Of a stretch of DNA of 64,000 nt, positions 8,627 to 17,006 are shown one piece after another (positions within the stretch are counted from its first letter, which is position 1; each line of letters begins with the position of its first letter). The stretch spans positions 141,024 through 205,023 of the forward strand of contig NZ_RFFG01000003.1 in assembly GCF_003696215.1 (NCBI RefSeq), given 5' to 3'. The translations under genes were made by a program, and so were the position numbers. The DNA is from Actinomadura harenae. Its GTDB lineage: Bacteria > Actinomycetota > Actinomycetes > Streptosporangiales > Streptosporangiaceae. The notes under the pieces are model-generated. The model had not been told where the DNA came from, ran no database searches, and was given only the letters and a program-made list of their open reading frames with translations.

Positions 8627-9991
8627 TTGCCCAGACTGCGGACTCTGCCGATACGCGTGCGCCTGCCGCTGGTCACCGGAGCGGTGGCGGCGCTGGCCTG
8701 CACGATCATCAGCGTGCTCCTGGTGGGCGGCGTGCACAGCCGGGTGGCCGAGTACGACCGGGAGCGGACCACGACCGCGGCGCTCACCTTCGTCCAGATG
8801 ATCAAGCAGGGCCGGCTGCCCGGCCAGCTCCCGGTCGTGGACGGCGTCCAGGCCGCCCAGGTGCTGGACCCGCGAGGCCGGGTGGTGGCCGCCACGCCCG
8901 ACCTCGTCGGCGGCCCGCCCATGGCCTCGTTCCAGCCGTCCGAGGAGGCCGTCAGCACCTTCCAGGTGCTCTGCCCGCCGCGGGGCCTGCACGGCTGCAT
9001 GGACGTGATCGCCTTCAGCGTGTCCCAGCCCGACGGCGACTGGACGGTGTACGCCGCCGACCCGATCGGCCCCTGGTACGGGAGCGGCGCGCTGCTGATG
9101 TTCGTCCTCGCGGCGAGCCTGTCGCTCACCCTGCTGACCGCGTTCCTCACCCGCAGGACGATCGACCGCACCCTCGCGCCCGTCAACGCGATCCGCTCCG
9201 AGCTGGCCGAGATCACCGCGACCGAGTCCGAGCGCCGGGTGCCGGTGCCGCCCACGCGGGACGAGATCCGCCGCCTCGCCGAGACCGCCAACGCCACCCT
9301 GGACCGGCTGGACGCGGCGCTGGAGCGGCAGCGGCGGTTCACCTCCGACGCGTCCCACGACCTGCGGAGCCCGATCACCGGGGCGCGCGCCCAGCTTGAG
9401 GAGGCGCTGATGCACCCCGACGGGGCCGACTGGCCGCGGGTCGCCCAGAACGTCCTGGTGTCGCTGGACCGCCTCCAGGCGATCGTCGCCGACCTGCTCG
9501 CGCTCGCCCGCCTGGACGCCGCGGCGAACGCCGGGGACGAGGAGGTGGACCTCGCGCGGCTGGTGTCCACCGAGCTCGCCCGCGCCGTCCGGGACACCCA
9601 CACCTCGGTGGACCTCGACCAGGGCGTCGTCGTCCGCGGCGACCGGCTCCAGCTCGCCCGCCTGCTGACCAACCTGCTCACCAACGCCGAACGGCACGCC
9701 GTGTCCCGGGTCTCGGTGTCGGTCGCCGGGGAGGGCGACGAGGCCGTGCTGACCGTCGCCGACGACGGCGCGGGCATCCCGCCGGAGGACCGCGAACTGG
9801 TCTTCCAGCGGTTCGTCCGGCTGCGGGAGAGCCGCGACCGCGACCCCGCCGGCACCGGCCTCGGCCTGCCGATCGCGCGCGAGATCGCCCGCTCCCACGG
9901 CGGGACGCTGACGATCGCCGACAGCGAGACCGGCGCCCGCTTCGTCCTGCGCCTCCCGCGCGCCCCCGGAAAGGGCAGGCCGAAGCGCTAG
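8627..9991 (+). CDS. orphan two-component sensor histidine kinase
   Basis: Encodes 454 residues from a TTG preceded by GGGAGG; in-frame upstream starts lack such a site. Two membrane helices (about 13-35 and 160-182) flank an extracellular sensor of about 125 residues. A HAMP-like segment, the phospho-acceptor box TSDASHDLRSP (His near 244), the N-box LLTNLLTNAERHA, DDGAGIP and GTGLGLPIA complete an EnvZ/BaeS-type (HisKA + HATPase) kinase. It autophosphorylates and passes phosphate to a response regulator. No response-regulator gene is adjacent, so it is an orphan or its partner has been lost or moved. Confidence 0.9.
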   Translation: MPRLRTLPIRVRLPLVTGAVAALACTIISVLLVGGVHSRVAEYDRERTTTAALTFVQMIKQGRLPGQLPVVDGVQAAQVLDPRGRVVAATPDLVGGPPMASFQPSEEAVSTFQVLCPPRGLHGCMDVIAFSVSQPDGDWTVYAADPIGPWYGSGALLMFVLAASLSLTLLTAFLTRRTIDRTLAPVNAIRSELAEITATESERRVPVPPTRDEIRRLAETANATLDRLDAALERQRRFTSDASHDLRSPITGARAQLEEALMHPDGADWPRVAQNVLVSLDRLQAIVADLLALARLDAAANAGDEEVDLARLVSTELARAVRDTHTSVDLDQGVVVRGDRLQLARLLTNLLTNAERHAVSRVSVSVAGEGDEAVLTVADDGAGIPPEDRELVFQRFVRLRESRDRDPAGTGLGLPIAREIARSHGGTLTIADSETGARFVLRLPRAPGKGRPKR

Positions 9992-10028
9992 GTCACCGGA
10001 CCGCGTCGTCCTCCGCCTCCTCGCCGTC

Positions 10029-10058
10029 CCCGTCCCCCGCGTGGTGCCGGGGGACGGG
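10029..10058. terminator. hairpin between convergent genes
   Basis: A perfect 11-bp stem (10029-10039 with 10048-10058) with an 8-nt loop sits between the sensor kinase and the leftward cNMP-binding gene. It lacks a T-run, as is common in high-GC actinomycetes. Confidence 0.6.
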
Positions 10059-10130
10059 CAGGGGTGGTCCGCGAACCGGCCGGCGTGCTCCCGTGCCGCC
10101 GCCCGGCGGGGTCGATCGCGGTGAGGACGG

Positions 10131-11882
10131 TCAGAAGGTGCTCTGGGACAGGTGCATCCACCCCGTGTAGGCGGCGTTCTTCGCGCGGAACCGGATGCGC
10201 TGGAAGGACCGCGGGTTGATGTACCCGGGCCCCTGCGCGAGGACGTACTGGTACACGTAGTCGGACGCGATGAAGCCGACGTCCGCTTCGGTGTCGGCCA
10301 TGCGGTGCCGCAGCTCCGGGGCGTCCAGCAGGCGGGCGGCCTGGATGATCGCCGAGCCGTTCACGCCCTCCCGGTCCGGCATCACCGGGCCGATGTGCAG
10401 CGACATCCGGACGCGCAGCCGCATCGCCTCGCTCGCGGCGTGGTTGTGGCGGCGCAGGCGGGCGGTGAGCAGCGACAACATCGGGTCGACGACCCGCGCG
10501 GGCGGGGCCTGCGGCGGGACGACGATGAGCATGCCGTCCCCGCGGTCCTCGTGGTAGCAGGCCGCCCAGGGGACGTTCGAGCCCTCCAGCGCGTCCGGCA
10601 CGGCCTCGTACAGGACGCGCCGCAGCTCCATGCGGTCCGTGTCGTTGCGGTGCTCGGCCGAGAACCCCACGACGTCGACGAACATGATGGAGCAGACCGT
10701 CCCGGCCCAGTCGAGCGTCGTCGAAGGACGCCGCCGCGCCGGGGGCGGAACCGACCCGCGCGCCGCCGGAACCGGGATCGGGACCGTCGCGGCCCCGGCC
10801 GCGACCTGCCGGTGCCGGTCCTCCTGCGCCGGCGGCTGCGTGAGCCGCGCGTACAGCTGCTGGTCGAGGACGGCCAGCAGGCGCGGGAACGCCGTGAGGA
10901 ACGCGGCGAACTCGCCGACCGGCATCCGCAGGACGGTCAGCCGGTCGAGCGCGACGACCGTCGCCGACCGCCTCGGCACCATCAGCGCGGCCCGCTCCCC
11001 GATCAGGTCGCCCGGCCCCCGCACCGCGACGATCCGCTCACCGCTCTTCTCCCGGACCCGGATCGTCACCTTGCCCGACCAGAGGACCGCGATGTGGCCG
11101 GCGGGCTCGTCCTGGCGCCACAGGACGTGCCCGGCGGGCAGCACCTCGGGCTCGGAGAACCGCAGGAAGCACATCCGCTCGACCGACGTCAGCGCGGACC
11201 AGAAGTCCGCCGAACCCGCCGTCCAGCCCACCGGCTGCGGCAGCGGTGGCTCCTCGAACGGGTTCGGCAGCGCGGGCCCGCCGCCGAATCCGCTCGGGCC
11301 GCGTCCCCCCGGACGCGCCGGTACCGCCGCCGCCCCCGGCACACCGGCCTGGACGGCGGGGACGCCGGGCCGGGCCGCCCCCTCGACGGCTCGGCCCGGC
11401 ACGTGATCGAGCCCCGTCCCGTCGAGCCCGGCCCTGTCGAGCCCGGCCCTGTCGAGCCCGGACGTGCCGAGCCCGGACGTGCCGAGCCCGGACGTGCCGA
11501 ATCGGGAAGTGTCGAGTCGGGAAGTGTCGCATCCGGTCGCGTTGACGGGCGGGCGGCCGCCGCGTCCGCTCCCGTCCGGTTCCGGACGGCGGCCGCTGCC
11601 GGACGCCGTCGGCCGCGTGGGCGCCGCCACCTCGTCCGCCTCGTCCGCGTTGCTCTCGTCGCCCGTGTCGTCCGCGTCGTCCGGGAGCCGGAGCATCGGC
11701 TGGGTCGGCGGGAACAGGTCATCGTCGTCGCACCGCGCGACGGAACGCGCCGGCGCCTTCCCGCGCCGGTCGCCGGTCGGCCGGTCCCGGCGCGTGACCT
11801 CGTCAGGGGGCTGGTCGATGTCGCCGGGGTCAGGGGTCTCGTCGGGGTCGAAGGGGAATTTTCGGTCGGGGAATGTGGTCAT
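10131..11882 (-). CDS. cNMP-binding domain + nucleotide-cyclase-like protein with repeat linker
   Basis: Encodes 583 soluble residues. Residues 1-115 are acidic and disordered. About 117-160 is a run of five-residue repeats (LGTSG, LDRAG types), then a Pro/Gly linker. A CRP-like cyclic-nucleotide-binding fold covers about 235-350 (PAGHVLWRQDEPAGHIAVLW; GDLIGERAALMVPRRSATV, where a phosphate-binding-cassette Arg is expected). A class III cyclase-like domain starts near 390 and keeps two metal-type Asp (MFVDVVGFS, DRGDGML), but the purine-selecting Lys/Asp pattern is not clear. The C-terminal block (ADVGFIASDYVYQYV) is conserved in actinomycete relatives as I recall them. The second ATG is chosen because GAGGG precedes it; the first, 12 bases upstream, has none. 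It may sense cNMP made by the neighbouring cyclase. Confidence 0.8.
   Translation of the reverse strand: MTTFPDRKFPFDPDETPDPGDIDQPPDEVTRRDRPTGDRRGKAPARSVARCDDDDLFPPTQPMLRLPDDADDTGDESNADEADEVAAPTRPTASGSGRRPEPDGSGRGGRPPVNATGCDTSRLDTSRFGTSGLGTSGLGTSGLDRAGLDRAGLDGTGLDHVPGRAVEGAARPGVPAVQAGVPGAAAVPARPGGRGPSGFGGGPALPNPFEEPPLPQPVGWTAGSADFWSALTSVERMCFLRFSEPEVLPAGHVLWRQDEPAGHIAVLWSGKVTIRVREKSGERIVAVRGPGDLIGERAALMVPRRSATVVALDRLTVLRMPVGEFAAFLTAFPRLLAVLDQQLYARLTQPPAQEDRHRQVAAGAATVPIPVPAARGSVPPPARRRPSTTLDWAGTVCSIMFVDVVGFSAEHRNDTDRMELRRVLYEAVPDALEGSNVPWAACYHEDRGDGMLIVVPPQAPPARVVDPMLSLLTARLRRHNHAASEAMRLRVRMSLHIGPVMPDREGVNGSAIIQAARLLDAPELRHRMADTEADVGFIASDYVYQYVLAQGPGYINPRSFQRIRFRAKNAAYTGWMHLSQSTF
11406..11530. 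repeat. 15-bp tandem repeat coding pentapeptide-like repeats
   Basis: About eight 15-bp units (typical GTCGAGCCCGGACGT) at 11406-11530 lie inside the cNMP-binding gene. They encode five-residue repeats of L/F-x-x-x-G/R type on the minus strand. Some adjacent units are identical, suggesting recent slippage expansion. Confidence 0.85.
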
Positions 11883-11894
11883 CAGGACCCTCAT

Positions 11895-12457
11895 AGGGGG
11901 AGAGGGCGGGACGAACCGCCGTCATCGAAGCGCTGGGGCGGGCCCGGCACGGGGAGTGCGGCCCGCGGTGTTCGGCTTCCGGGACCTCTCCCGCACCACC
12001 GGGGCGGTACGGGAACGGAAGCCGATCCGGCCCTGGTAGGAACCGGTCGAGCGTGCTTTGATTGACAAAGACCGTCATCGTTTCCGCTGGTCAAAGAGCC
12101 CACACCCCGGACGTTCGGGTGCGGGTCGCCGTTCGCGGCGGACTCCCTGGCGGTCCCCTGCGGAGCCGCCCCCGTCCCTTCTCGATCTCCCTGGCTGGCA
12201 ACCGGCGGTCGAGACGGATCCGGGGCGGCTCTGTTCGCGTCCCCGTAGGGCGGTCGACTTCCGTCGTCACTGCCTCCCGAGCGTCGGCGCGGTCCTCGGC
12301 GCGCTACCGCCTCCCTGGGCGGAGCCGCAACCCGTCACGCGCGGTAAGGACGATCCCGGGTCGCACCATCCACCTTGGTGTGGAGCATCTGAGCGTCTAC
12401 CGATTTGCTACATTGCATCCTAACACCTGCCTTACCGCAAGGAAGAGGAATGAAACC
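11895..12457. other. intergenic region without clear gene
   Basis: This 563-bp stretch between divergent transcription units has open frames but no start with a ribosome site and no recognisable motif. From about 12370 the base composition turns less GC-rich and probably contains the promoter of the small downstream frame. I see no structured RNA. Confidence 0.45.
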
Positions 12458-12655
12458 ATGACAGAGGTGGACATGGGGATACTTCTTCGGCGGGCCGCCC
12501 GGTGGGCGGCGGCGCGGAGGACGCCCGGTGGCGCGATGCCTACCGTCGGGTGGACGGGTGGCGCCACGGTTGATGCCGACGCGACCGCCAGCAATGTGAC
12601 TTGTTACCAGTTGCCATGTGGCAACCGGCTATATGATTTCAGCTACACAACGTGA
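12458..12655 (+). CDS. small protein / possible peptide precursor (65 aa)
   Basis: The ATG at 12458 follows AAGGAAGAGG at a good distance in a less GC-rich leader, which makes expression credible. The 65-residue product has a basic Arg/Ala helix (LLRRAARWAAARR), a Gly-rich middle (PTVGWTGGATVDADA), and a polar, aromatic C-terminus with two Cys (VTCYQLPCGNRLYDF). A leader plus short Cys/Tyr/Thr-containing tail resembles a RiPP precursor, but no modification enzyme is adjacent. The next gene is an XRE regulator. It is equally possible that the frame is spurious. Confidence 0.4.
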   Translation: MTEVDMGILLRRAARWAAARRTPGGAMPTVGWTGGATVDADATASNVTCYQLPCGNRLYDFSYTT

Positions 12656-12750
12656 GAACGAGCGGATAAGCGGGTGAAGGTGCCGCTCGTTCGGGCTTGG
12701 ACGCCGGACGCGCCCACCTGCGCCCGATTCCTAGTGAGGATGAGGCTGAG

Positions 12751-13623
12751 ATGGCCACGGACCAGGGTCCTGTAGTCGACAGCGCGCTGCTGCGCAGCGA
12801 GCTCGTCAGGCTTCGGAAAGAGAAGGGCCTGACCCAGGAGCAGGTGGCGCGCACCCTGGAGTGGTCGCCGTCCAAACTGATCCGGGTCGAGGGCGGCAAG
12901 AGCTCGATCACCCGGACCGATCTCCAGGCGCTCCTGAGGATGTACGACGTGACGTCCGAGAGCCGCCAGGAGCGTCTGCAGACCCTCGCGCGAGGCGCCC
13001 GCGAGACCCCGTGGTGGAACCGGTACCGCGGTCTCGTCAACGACGACCTGCTGAGTCTCACCGGCTACACCGCCGGAGCCTCCGTGATCCGCCAGTTCCA
13101 CGGCACCCTGGTGCCGGGGCTGCTCCAGATCCGTGAGTACGCGCAGGTGCTGGTGTCGGACCTCAGTGACCCGACGGCGGCGGCGATGAGCATCGAGCTG
13201 CGGCTGGACCGTCAGCGTCGCCTCCTTGAGCGCGCGAAGCCTCCGCGCCAGTACTACCTCCTTGATGAGGCCGTGATCCGCCGTCACGTGGGCGTCGGCG
13301 AAGACCCCGGCATCATGCCCATGCAGCTCAGGCACATCGTCGACCGGGTGGAGAGCGAGGACGAGCTCACCGTGCGGGTCATCCCGTTCACGGCCGGATA
13401 CCACCAGGGCGTCTACGGTCCGTTCGTGCTGCTGGAGTTCGAGGGCGAGCTGTCCGACGTGCTGCACCTCGAGGGGCGCCCCGGCACGGCGGCGACGATC
13501 ACCGGCGACTCCCCGCAGATCGCCGAGTACCGGGACACGTTCGAACGCATGCTCGAGGGCGCGCTGTCGGCCGACGAGACCGTCGAACTCATCCGGCAGG
13601 TCGCGGACGAGCTGGAGAGGTGA
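12751..13623 (+). CDS. XRE-type regulator with DUF5753 domain
   Basis: Encodes 290 residues. An N-terminal helix-turn-helix covers about 12-70 (LRKEKGLTQEQVARTLEWSP, then SKLIRVEGGKSSI), followed by the DUF5753 domain to the end (TPWWNRYRGL, LVPGLLQIREYAQVLV, VRVIPFTAGYHQGVYGPF, LLEFEGELSDVLHLEG). This architecture is one of the most expanded regulator families in actinomycetes (WhiJ-like) and acts together with a small DUF397 partner, which here is encoded 227 bp downstream. It is a DNA-binding regulator; the target promoter is probably its own or the adjacent small gene. The start is the ATG that directly precedes the conserved part. Confidence 0.92.
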   Translation: MATDQGPVVDSALLRSELVRLRKEKGLTQEQVARTLEWSPSKLIRVEGGKSSITRTDLQALLRMYDVTSESRQERLQTLARGARETPWWNRYRGLVNDDLLSLTGYTAGASVIRQFHGTLVPGLLQIREYAQVLVSDLSDPTAAAMSIELRLDRQRRLLERAKPPRQYYLLDEAVIRRHVGVGEDPGIMPMQLRHIVDRVESEDELTVRVIPFTAGYHQGVYGPFVLLEFEGELSDVLHLEGRPGTAATITGDSPQIAEYRDTFERMLEGALSADETVELIRQVADELER

Positions 13624-13849
13624 GGGAGGGATAGCCCGAATCGCACACCTATCGGGCCGTCGGGCCATATAGGACGACCCTTGATCTTGTGGCGGAGTGT
13701 AGGCGGGAAAAGGACGAACGTTTACACTCATGGGCGGAGAGGCCACAAGGTTGTGGTGAGTTGTGCCCTACTCGACCCTGGCTCGGTGGGTGTGCCGGTC
13801 CGTTTACGGGCGAGGTGACCCCTGCCAGCAATGTATGGAGGGTTGCTGG

Positions 13850-14074
13850 ATGGTCGTTCGGTCGGACCGGGGGGACGTGCTCTTCTGGCGGAAGAGCAGT
13901 ATGAGCGGTGACTCGGGCGATTGCGTCGAGGTCGCGCCGTGGCGGACGTCGGTGCTCGTGCGGGATTCTCACGCGCCGGAGCGCGGGGAGATGGAGTTGA
14001 GCCGCGAGCGGTGGCGCGGACTTCTGACGAGTATCCGTGCTGGACGATGTGACGTCGTGCCAAGATCCAGCTGA
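13850..14074 (+). CDS. DUF397-domain protein
   Basis: Encodes 74 residues. The ATG follows GGAGGG. It has the diagnostic DUF397 pattern FWRKSSMSGDSGDCVEVA, then VRDSHAPERG and the terminal WRGLLTSIRAG. Such proteins are the partners of XRE-DUF5753 regulators and may antagonise or modulate them. The gene lies downstream of such a regulator on the same strand, so the two form one module. Confidence 0.92.
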   Translation: MVVRSDRGDVLFWRKSSMSGDSGDCVEVAPWRTSVLVRDSHAPERGEMELSRERWRGLLTSIRAGRCDVVPRSS

Positions 14075-14209
14075 TTTTCGTCCAGCGGAATTCCGTGTGT
14101 TCGAGTGTGGGTTGTGGGGCGCCAGCGCTCGGGCGAGGCGGAGGGCCCGGGGTGGCGTCGTGCTGTGCCGGTCGTCGGGCGGATGGGCGGGGCTGGTTAC
14201 CGTGAGGGG

Positions 14210-17002
14210 ATGCTGGGGTCTCTTACCGGGGAGCTTTCCGGGATCGTCCGCACGGATCTGACGACGCGGACGGCCTACTCGTCGGACGCGTCCCTGTACC
14301 GGCGTGTTCCGGTGGCCGTGGCGGAGCCGCGCTCGGTCGAGGACCTCGAACGGGTCCGGCGGGTGGCGGCCGAGGCCGGGGTGCCGGTGACGGTGCGCGG
14401 CGGTGGGACGTCCGTGGCGGGGAACGCGATCGGGGACGGGCTGGTCGTCGACGTGTCGCGGCACCTGAACGCGATCAGGGCGATCGACCCGGAGGCGCGG
14501 ACGGCGGTGGTCGAGCCGGGTGTCGTCCTGGACGATCTGCGCGCGGCCGCGGCCGGGCACGGGCTGACGTTCGGGCCCGATCCGTCGACGCATTCGCGGT
14601 GCACGCTCGGCGGGATGATCGGGAACAACGCGTGCGGGTCGCACAGCGTCGCGTACGGGACGACCGCGGACGCCGTGGTGGAGCTGCGGCTTCTGCTGCC
14701 GGACGGGCGGCACGTCACCGCGCGGCACGGAGGCGTCGACGATCTCCGGCTGGAGCGCGGGCTGCGTGCCCTGCGGGACGCCTTCCTCGGGCCGTTGCGG
14801 ACCGAGCTCGGCCGGTTCGCGCGGCAGGGCTCCGGTTACGGCCTGCATCATCTGCTCCCCGAGAACGGCTTCGACGTGGCGAAGGCGCTGGTCGGGGCCG
14901 AGGGGACGTGCGGGATCGTCACGGAGGCGACCGTCCGGCTGGTGGAGCCGCCGAAGGCGCGGGCGCTCGCGGTGCTCGGCTTCGCGGACGTGTTCGAGGC
15001 GGCGGAGGCGGCGCCCGCGATCGCGGCGTCCGGGACGGCGCTGACCGTCGAGGGCATGGCGTCCGACCTGCTCGCCGCGCTGCGCGCGCGGCCCGGACGG
15101 CATGACGCGGGCTCCGATCTTCCACCCGGCGGCGGCTGGCTGTACTGCGAGGTCGGCGGGGAGAGTCCGGGGGAGGCGCGCGAGGCCGCGCACGCGCTGG
15201 CGCGGGCGACGGCGGCGCGTTCCGTGGTCGTGGACGATCCGCGCCGGATGCGGGAGTTGTGGTGGATTCGGGAGGCGGGCGCGGGGATCGTGACGCGCCT
15301 TCCGGACGGCGGCGAGGCGTGGCCCGGCTGGGAGGACTCGGCCGTCCCGCCCGACCGCCTGGCCGCCTACCTGCGGGATCTCTACGCACTGATGCGGACG
15401 CACGGATTGCGCGGCGTCCCGTTCGGGCATTTCGGCGAGGGCTGCCTGCATGTGCGGCTCGACTTTCCGCTGGCGACGCGTCCGGGGGTGTACCGGGCGT
15501 TCGCGGAGGACGCGGCCGGACTCGTCGTCGCGCACGGCGGGTCGGTGTCGGGGGAGCACGGCGACGGCCGCGCCCGGTCCGAGCTGCTCGACCGCATGTA
15601 CCCGCCGGAGCTGCGGGTGGCGTTCGCCGCGTTCAAGCGACTCTTCGACCCCCACCGCGCGTTCAACCCGGGCGTGATCACCGATCCGGAGCCGCTGGAC
15701 GAGCGGCTGCGTCCCGGGCCGGGCGCGGACCGGCTCGCGATCACGCCGGTGCACGCGCTGGCGCGGGACGGCGGATCGTTCGCCGCCGCCGTGCAGCGGT
15801 GCGTGGGCGTCGGGGCGTGCCGGACGGTCGAGGGCGGGACGTCCATGTGCCCGTCGTTCAAGGTCACGCGGGACGAGGTGCACTCGACGCGCGGGCGGGC
15901 CCGGGTGCTGGCCGAGCTGCTGCGCGGCGAGTCGCTGCGGGACGGCTGGCGTTCGGCCGAGGCGCGGGACGCGCTCGACCTGTGCCTTTCCTGCAAGGCG
16001 TGCGCGAGTGACTGCCCGGTCAACGTCGATATGGCCACGTACAAGGCGGAGTTCCTGCATCGCCATTACGCGTGGCGCGTCCGGCCGATGACGCACTACT
16101 CGATGGGATGGCTGCCGCTCTGGTCGCGCCTCGCGACGGTCGCGCCGGGCATCGCGGACGCGGCGAACGCGGTGCTGCGGGAACCGCGGATCGCGACCGC
16201 GCTGAAGCGCGCGGCGGGGATCGACACGCGGCGTGACCTGCCGTCCTTCGCCCGCCGTCCGCTGCGGAGGGCCGGCCTGCCCGCACGGACCGCGGGACGG
16301 CCCGTCGTGCTCTGGCCGGACACGTTCACCGCGTTCCACACGCCCGGGATCGGGCGGGCCGCCGTGTCCGTCCTGGCGGCGACCGGGCACCGGGCCGTGC
16401 TGCCGCCGCGCGCGGTCTGCTGCGGCCTGACCTGGCATTCCACCGGGCAGCTCGGGGTCGCGAAGCGCGTGCTGCGGCGGACGCTGGACGTGCTGGGACC
16501 CGCGCTCGACGCCGGGCTCCCGGTGGTCGGGCTCGAACCGTCCTGCACGGTCATGCTGCGCGACGAGGCGCCCGAGCTGCTGCCGGACGATCCCCGCGCG
16601 CACCGGCTGGCCGCGTCCGTGGTCACGCTGGCCGAACTCGTCGCGGACGCCGGCCCCTGGCCCTTCGGGACCGTCGACCAGGACGCCGTCGCGCAGGTCC
16701 ACTGCCACCAGGAGGCCAAGGGCTCCTACGCCCCTGACCTGCGTGTTCTCGAACGGCTCGGGGTCCGGACGGATGTCGTCGGGGCCGGGTGCTGCGGCCT
16801 CGCGGGCGACTTCGGGTTCGCGCGTGGGCACTGGGACGTGTCGCAGGGCTGCGCCGAACGCGAGCTGTACCCGAAGGCGCGCGAGGCGCCGCTCGTCCTG
16901 GCGGACGGGTTCTCGTGCCGCGTCCAGATCGTCCAGGGGACGGGCCGCCGCGCCGTCCACCTGGCCGAACTTCTGGCGGACGCGCTCGAACCGTCCCCCT
17001 GA
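14210..17002 (+). CDS. FAD/Fe-S D-lactate or glycolate-type dehydrogenase (Dld-like fusion)
   Basis: Encodes 930 residues and oxidises a 2-hydroxy acid to the 2-keto acid at the cytoplasmic membrane face. A PCMH-type FAD domain spans about 40-215 (TVRGGGTSVAGNAIGDG, GGMIGNNACGSHS), then the FAD-oxidase C-terminal domain (FGHFGEGCLHVRLDF, SGEHGDGRARSELL). A ferredoxin-like part follows with CVGVGACRTVEGGTSMCP (about 530-547) and CLSCKACASDCP (about 592-603). Last come two CCG cysteine-rich modules (VCCGLTWHS near 736, GCCGLAGDFGF near 860). This single chain joins what other bacteria encode as GlcD plus GlcF. Substrate is D-lactate, glycolate or D-2-hydroxyglutarate; the sequence does not decide. 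Confidence 0.9.
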   Translation: MLGSLTGELSGIVRTDLTTRTAYSSDASLYRRVPVAVAEPRSVEDLERVRRVAAEAGVPVTVRGGGTSVAGNAIGDGLVVDVSRHLNAIRAIDPEARTAVVEPGVVLDDLRAAAAGHGLTFGPDPSTHSRCTLGGMIGNNACGSHSVAYGTTADAVVELRLLLPDGRHVTARHGGVDDLRLERGLRALRDAFLGPLRTELGRFARQGSGYGLHHLLPENGFDVAKALVGAEGTCGIVTEATVRLVEPPKARALAVLGFADVFEAAEAAPAIAASGTALTVEGMASDLLAALRARPGRHDAGSDLPPGGGWLYCEVGGESPGEAREAAHALARATAARSVVVDDPRRMRELWWIREAGAGIVTRLPDGGEAWPGWEDSAVPPDRLAAYLRDLYALMRTHGLRGVPFGHFGEGCLHVRLDFPLATRPGVYRAFAEDAAGLVVAHGGSVSGEHGDGRARSELLDRMYPPELRVAFAAFKRLFDPHRAFNPGVITDPEPLDERLRPGPGADRLAITPVHALARDGGSFAAAVQRCVGVGACRTVEGGTSMCPSFKVTRDEVHSTRGRARVLAELLRGESLRDGWRSAEARDALDLCLSCKACASDCPVNVDMATYKAEFLHRHYAWRVRPMTHYSMGWLPLWSRLATVAPGIADAANAVLREPRIATALKRAAGIDTRRDLPSFARRPLRRAGLPARTAGRPVVLWPDTFTAFHTPGIGRAAVSVLAATGHRAVLPPRAVCCGLTWHSTGQLGVAKRVLRRTLDVLGPALDAGLPVVGLEPSCTVMLRDEAPELLPDDPRAHRLAASVVTLAELVADAGPWPFGTVDQDAVAQVHCHQEAKGSYAPDLRVLERLGVRTDVVGAGCCGLAGDFGFARGHWDVSQGCAERELYPKAREAPLVLADGFSCRVQIVQGTGRRAVHLAELLADALEPSP

Positions 17003-17006
17003 CCGA

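Noticed and set aside
6686..9898. Very long open frame (over 1000 codons) on the minus strand
   Set aside because: It lies antisense to the cyclase and sensor-kinase genes, which have complete catalytic motifs. Its product is Arg/Asp/Gly/His-rich without any family motif. High GC content removes stop codons from antisense frames.
11406..11530. Possible CRISPR array
   Set aside because: The 15-bp units are contiguous without spacers and stay in frame with a coding gene; they encode pentapeptide-like repeats.
13649..16960. 1100-codon minus-strand frame opposite the FAD/Fe-S dehydrogenase
   Set aside because: The product is low-complexity Arg/Pro/His and the sense strand carries clear flavin and iron-sulfur motifs. 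A GC artefact.
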